Assembly: GCA_913060845.1 (NCBI GenBank)
Contig: CAJXVF010000006.1
Coordinates: forward strand, 1-15,918
Length of the DNA: 15,918 nt
Direction: 5' to 3'
From: an uncultured Alphaproteobacteria bacterium
GTDB taxonomy: Bacteria; Pseudomonadota; Alphaproteobacteria; Bin95
Every line of letters starts with the position of its first letter. Position 1 is the stretch's first letter. The notes under the pieces are model-generated. The model ran no database searches, was not told where the DNA came from, and saw nothing but the letters and a program-made list of their open reading frames with translations. Shown here one piece after another: positions 13,237-15,918 of the stretch. The position numbers were made by a program, and so were the translations under genes.

Positions 13237-14216
13237 GCGCGCCACGCTGGTATGCACCGAATACAGTTGCCGCAGCGCCACCAATTGTAGCGCCAGTTGA
13301 GGTAGCTCCGATTGCGGATACGCCGGTTGATGATACACAGGTTGGGCCAGAACCGGTCACACAGCCTAATAATCTAAAAGCCATTTTATGGATGATCGGC
13401 GCCAGCGTTGCTTTCACGGCGCTTGTGGTCAGTGTGCGCGAATTATCGTCCAGCCTGCCGACAGCTGAAGTTCTGTTTTTCCGTGCTGCGTTTTCGGTGA
13501 GCCTGCTGCTGCCATGGGCCTTCCGCGCTGGTTGGCATGGCGTGTTGAGTAAACGACCGCTTGCCCATACTGGCCGCTGCCTTTCCACGTTCACAGCGAT
13601 GATGCTCTGGTTCCACGCGGTCGGCCTGACGACACTGGCCGATTCCGTCGCCATTCAATCCACATATCCGCTGTTTACAATCCTGCTGGCGATGCTGCTT
13701 TTGGGGGAACGGCCCGGCTGGTTCCGTTGGGCTGCGACCATGGTCGGCTTCGCAGGAATGCTGATCATCGTGCGGCCCGGCTTTATTGAAATCGGCCCGG
13801 CGACACTGATGCTGCTGGGCGCGTCCGTGTTCTATGCGATCTCCAACACGTTCGTGAAATATATGTCGGATACAGAACCGGCGAACCGGATGGTGTTTAT
13901 TCAGAATGCCAGCCTGGCCCTGCTGTCCGTAGTGCCGGCTGTCTATTATTGGGTCACACCTTCGATGGCGAACATTCCCTGGATCGTCCTGCTGGTAATC
14001 TCAGGCTTGGCTGCCCATATGTGCATCACTCGCGCGTTGGCGGCGGGGGAGGCGAGCGTCGTCATGCCGTTTGATTACCTGCGCCTGCCATTCGCCGCTG
14101 TATTGGGCTTCCTGTTGTATTTGGAGGTCCCAGACGCGCCGACAATCATTGGCGGCATTGTGATTTTCATTGCGGTTAGTGCGATTGCGACGTCGGAACG
14201 GAAGGGGCGAAGGTAA
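13233..14216 (+). CDS. EamA-family (DMT superfamily) transporter
   Basis: This is an inner-membrane protein of the drug/metabolite transporter superfamily, 327 residues from this ATG. Two EamA repeats of about five helices each can be read. The first starts at about NNLKAILWMIGASVAFTALV and ends near GMLIIVRPGF. The second starts at about GPATLMLLGASVFYAISNTF and ends near GGIVIFIAVSAIA. Conserved family segments include FFRAAFSVSLLLPW and LLGERPGWFRW. An unusual Pro/Val/Ala-rich tail of about 47 residues precedes the first helix. A GTG at 13206 would add nine residues, but the ATG is preferred because it overlaps the stop of the small ORF. The substrate is unknown; family members export metabolites or amino acids. 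Confidence 0.88.
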   Translation: MSAPRWYAPNTVAAAPPIVAPVEVAPIADTPVDDTQVGPEPVTQPNNLKAILWMIGASVAFTALVVSVRELSSSLPTAEVLFFRAAFSVSLLLPWAFRAGWHGVLSKRPLAHTGRCLSTFTAMMLWFHAVGLTTLADSVAIQSTYPLFTILLAMLLLGERPGWFRWAATMVGFAGMLIIVRPGFIEIGPATLMLLGASVFYAISNTFVKYMSDTEPANRMVFIQNASLALLSVVPAVYYWVTPSMANIPWIVLLVISGLAAHMCITRALAAGEASVVMPFDYLRLPFAAVLGFLLYLEVPDAPTIIGGIVIFIAVSAIATSERKGRR

Positions 14217-14282
14217 CGTTTTGGAACTGCATGGCTCCAAAGTGCGTTGCTGCAGCATCGTTCGTCAAAAAAGGAATAAATT

Positions 14283-14477
14283 ATGGAAATCGGCAGCGGC
14301 CTTCTTGGCCTTCTCTTATTGATTGCAGTTGTCTACGCGATTGTAAAAATACTGGGTAGTGGCGCGTCTACGGGCGCCAAATTTCTATGGGTTCTGATTA
14401 TCCTGGTTCTGCCAGTGATCGGCTTCATCCTGTGGCTGCTGATGGGGCCGGGCGGTAAATCGTCCAACGCCATATAA
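14283..14477 (+). CDS. PLDc_N domain small membrane protein
   Basis: The 64-residue protein has two hydrophobic helices (about residues 6-24 and 34-54) and a conserved ending with PVIGFILWLLMGPGG. This is the phospholipase D N-terminal-type domain found alone in many small proteins. It has no catalytic HKD motif, so it is not an enzyme. Function is unknown; similar modules occur in antibiotic-immunity and cardiolipin-synthase N-termini. AAGGA lies seven bases before the ATG. A DUF4112 gene starts 18 bases downstream, so the pair is probably co-transcribed. Confidence 0.8.
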   Translation: MEIGSGLLGLLLLIAVVYAIVKILGSGASTGAKFLWVLIILVLPVIGFILWLLMGPGGKSSNAI

Positions 14478-14495
14478 AGCAAGGGGGGCGCGGGA

Positions 14496-14840
14496 TTGAG
14501 CAAACAGACATCCAGTCTCGACACGCTGGAATTCTGGCTCGACCGCGCCTTTCGCATTCCTGGCACGAATATCCGGTTTGGGTTGGATGCACTGATCGGC
14601 CTGATTCCTGGTGTCGGTGACATGGCGACTGGGGCAATCTCTTTAGCGTTCGTCCTCGCTGCCATGCGTCAGGGTGCGCCGTTCAGTCTCATTTTGCGGA
14701 TGTGCTGGAACATTCTCGTCGACTTGGTTCTGGGCGCAATACCAATAGTCGGGGATATTTTCGACGTTGCCCATAGAGCCAACACGAAGAACTTGCGCCT
14801 GTTGCGGGCGTTCAGAGATCAGCAAAAAGCTGCACTTTAG
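14496..14840 (+). CDS. DUF4112 domain protein
   Basis: The 114-residue product matches the DUF4112 pattern: LDTLEFWLDRAFRIPGTNIR, then GLDALIGLIPGVGDMATG. A hydrophobic stretch and the repeated IPIVGDIFDVAHRANTKNLRLL follow. The two similar I-P-x-V-G-D motifs with flanking hydrophobic segments suggest membrane association. Function is unknown for the family. The start is a TTG at 14496 with a GGGGGG run upstream; there is no ATG before the conserved region. Its stop overlaps the end of the convergent RraA-like gene by four bases (14837-14840). Confidence 0.85.
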   Translation: MSKQTSSLDTLEFWLDRAFRIPGTNIRFGLDALIGLIPGVGDMATGAISLAFVLAAMRQGAPFSLILRMCWNILVDLVLGAIPIVGDIFDVAHRANTKNLRLLRAFRDQQKAAL

Positions 14841-15580
14841 CGGTCGTGCTTGGCGCGCCATTCTGCGAATAGGTCCAGGTTAGCCGGGTCTGTCGGTGGA
14901 TATAGCCCCGTGATCTTGGCACCGCCTTGAACACGTTCTGTCACGAAATCCTCATAGGCGGTCATTTCAACCGCTTCATCAGCAATTTCATCTGCCAGAT
15001 GCGCTGGCATCACAACCACGCCCTCACCATCGCCAACGATGATATCGCCTGGAAATACCGGCGCGTCGCCGCAGCTGATGGGTACGTTCAGGTCAATCGC
15101 TTGGTGGCGCGTTAGGTTGGTCGGGGCAGACGGGCGGGCGTGGTAGGCGTGAATTTTCATGGCACCAATTTCAGGGCTATCCCGGAACCCACCATCCGAT
15201 ACAACGCCTTCAACGCCGCGCACCATCAGCCGCGTCACCAGAATGCCCCCAGCCGAAGCCGCACTCGCGTCCTTCCGGCTGTCGATCACCATCACATGGC
15301 CTTCAGGACATTCCTCAACGCCTTTGCGCTGTGGATGCGCCGGGTCCCGAAACACCTCCAGCCCATTCAAATCTTCCCGCGCCGGGATATAGCGCAGCGT
15401 ATAAGCAGGCCCCACCATAGCCTCAGCCTTACCCGCACCAACGGGCGTCACGCCCTGGATCATCTGATTCCGAAAACCGCGCTTATAGAGAGCGGTCGTG
15501 ATGGTGGCGGTAGACGTAGTGCGAAGTTTCGCACGTGTTTCAGATTTTATCTTTGGCTCCGGCAAGAATTCGATATGCAT
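14837..15580 (-). CDS. RraA-like protein (HMG/CHA aldolase or oxaloacetate decarboxylase family)
   Basis: The 247-residue protein belongs to the RraA/dimethylmenaquinone-methyltransferase-like fold. Typical segments are TTSTATITTALYKRGFRN, VGPAYTLRYIPAREDL and VVSDGGFRD (R133, D134), which supplies the metal and substrate contacts of the aldolase group, followed by FPGDIIVGDGEGVVVMP. Family members cleave 4-hydroxy-4-methyl-2-oxoglutarate or decarboxylate oxaloacetate; E. coli RraA inhibits RNase E. This longer form is usually labelled a ribonuclease activity regulator, but an enzyme is likelier. The start at 15580 is chosen because the family's N-terminus is short. In-frame ATGs at 15595 and 15640 are possible, and no start has a clear ribosome site. 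The gene is monocistronic and convergent with DUF4112. Confidence 0.88.
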   Translation of the reverse strand: MHIEFLPEPKIKSETRAKLRTTSTATITTALYKRGFRNQMIQGVTPVGAGKAEAMVGPAYTLRYIPAREDLNGLEVFRDPAHPQRKGVEECPEGHVMVIDSRKDASAASAGGILVTRLMVRGVEGVVSDGGFRDSPEIGAMKIHAYHARPSAPTNLTRHQAIDLNVPISCGDAPVFPGDIIVGDGEGVVVMPAHLADEIADEAVEMTAYEDFVTERVQGGAKITGLYPPTDPANLDLFAEWRAKHDR

Positions 15581-15640
15581 ACAGAATATTAGCATAGCAC
15601 CCGGCGGCTGAACTGGCTCGTTTGATGGAGTATGTGCCAA

Positions 15641-15918
15641 GCCAATAGCGCGTCAGAAGCTTTTAGGTTCTGAACCGGGATTTTGAGCCGCTAAACGCTT
15701 TCGATTGCCATCAAATCTCACAAGGGTTCAAAAATGACATGAAAAGCGTCCGACATTTGACGGGTTGAGAAACGTCGCAGAACCTGGTGAGTTTTGAAAT
15801 GGGGTTTTGATGCGTTGAAAGCCCCAGATGTCCGTCAGTCGGCTAGGAGGGTCAATAACGACCGATACCGGTGAAAAACTATCGTTTGGCTGTCCGGTTG
15901 CCGTCACGCACATGCCCA
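15641..15918. other. Right-end non-coding stretch (278 bases)
   Basis: I see no supported gene. The only sizeable frame (minus, 15728-15913, 61 codons) shows no family features. The stretch holds a hairpin (15801-15808 with 15817-15825, eight pairs with one wobble) and a small palindrome GGTTCTGAACC (15666-15676). It appears more AT-rich than the coding parts. It probably contains the promoter of the RraA-like gene. Confidence 0.5.

Noticed and set aside
15728-15913. Minus-strand 61-codon frame at the right end
   Set aside because: No recognisable domain, no clear ribosome site, and no supporting context before the contig end.
1-15918. CRISPR arrays, tRNA/rRNA genes, transposons or defence systems
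   Set aside because: I found no regularly spaced direct repeats, no tRNA T-arm or acceptor pattern, no transposase or integrase frame, and no terminal inverted repeats.

Overview
The window reads as chromosomal DNA of an alphaproteobacterium with moderately high GC. The evidence is the serC-serA order behind an alphaproteobacterial-type leader, an aapJQM amino-acid ABC transporter, and typical alphaproteobacterial SerC, AccA and RraA-like proteins. It resembles a metagenome or draft-genome contig. Bases 6-38 are an Illumina Nextera transposase adapter, so the left end is a sequencing or assembly artefact that cuts serA after about 50 codons. I see no tRNA, rRNA, CRISPR array, insertion sequence or phage gene.

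Layout. From 5916 down to 1 everything is on the minus strand: an SRAP (YedK/HMCES-type) DNA-protein crosslink protein, a HisD-family dehydrogenase that is probably not the histidine enzyme, a 138-residue unknown, a short-chain dehydrogenase, an AEC-family permease, then a structured leader followed by serC and serA. From 6062 the plus strand carries a sigma-54-type promoter, aapJ, two intercistronic hairpins, aapQ and aapM. The ATPase gene aapP is absent, and a PaaI-type thioesterase follows instead. accA and an mscS-type channel gene lie on the minus strand (10440-12292). A 370-base divergent region separates mscS from mscL and holds a likely minus-strand structured RNA with a strong intrinsic terminator. 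Then come mscL, a large hairpin, a 19-codon small ORF whose stop overlaps the start of an EamA-family transporter, a 64-residue PLDc_N protein and a DUF4112 protein (all plus). An RraA-like gene on the minus strand overlaps the DUF4112 gene tail to tail.

How the parts work together. SerC and SerA catalyse two consecutive steps of serine synthesis. The leader between the AEC gene and serC can encode an 18-residue peptide ending in a run with five serines, and its last stem would cover the serC ribosome site, which suggests translational control by serine supply. The Aap proteins import L-amino acids, and their promoter suggests nitrogen control through RpoN. MscS and MscL are the two kinds of osmotic safety valve and share one intergenic region with the candidate RNA. 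The strongest leads are the serine-rich leader, the sigma-54 promoter and the RNA between the channel genes. All are sequence-based predictions, and no database search was run.
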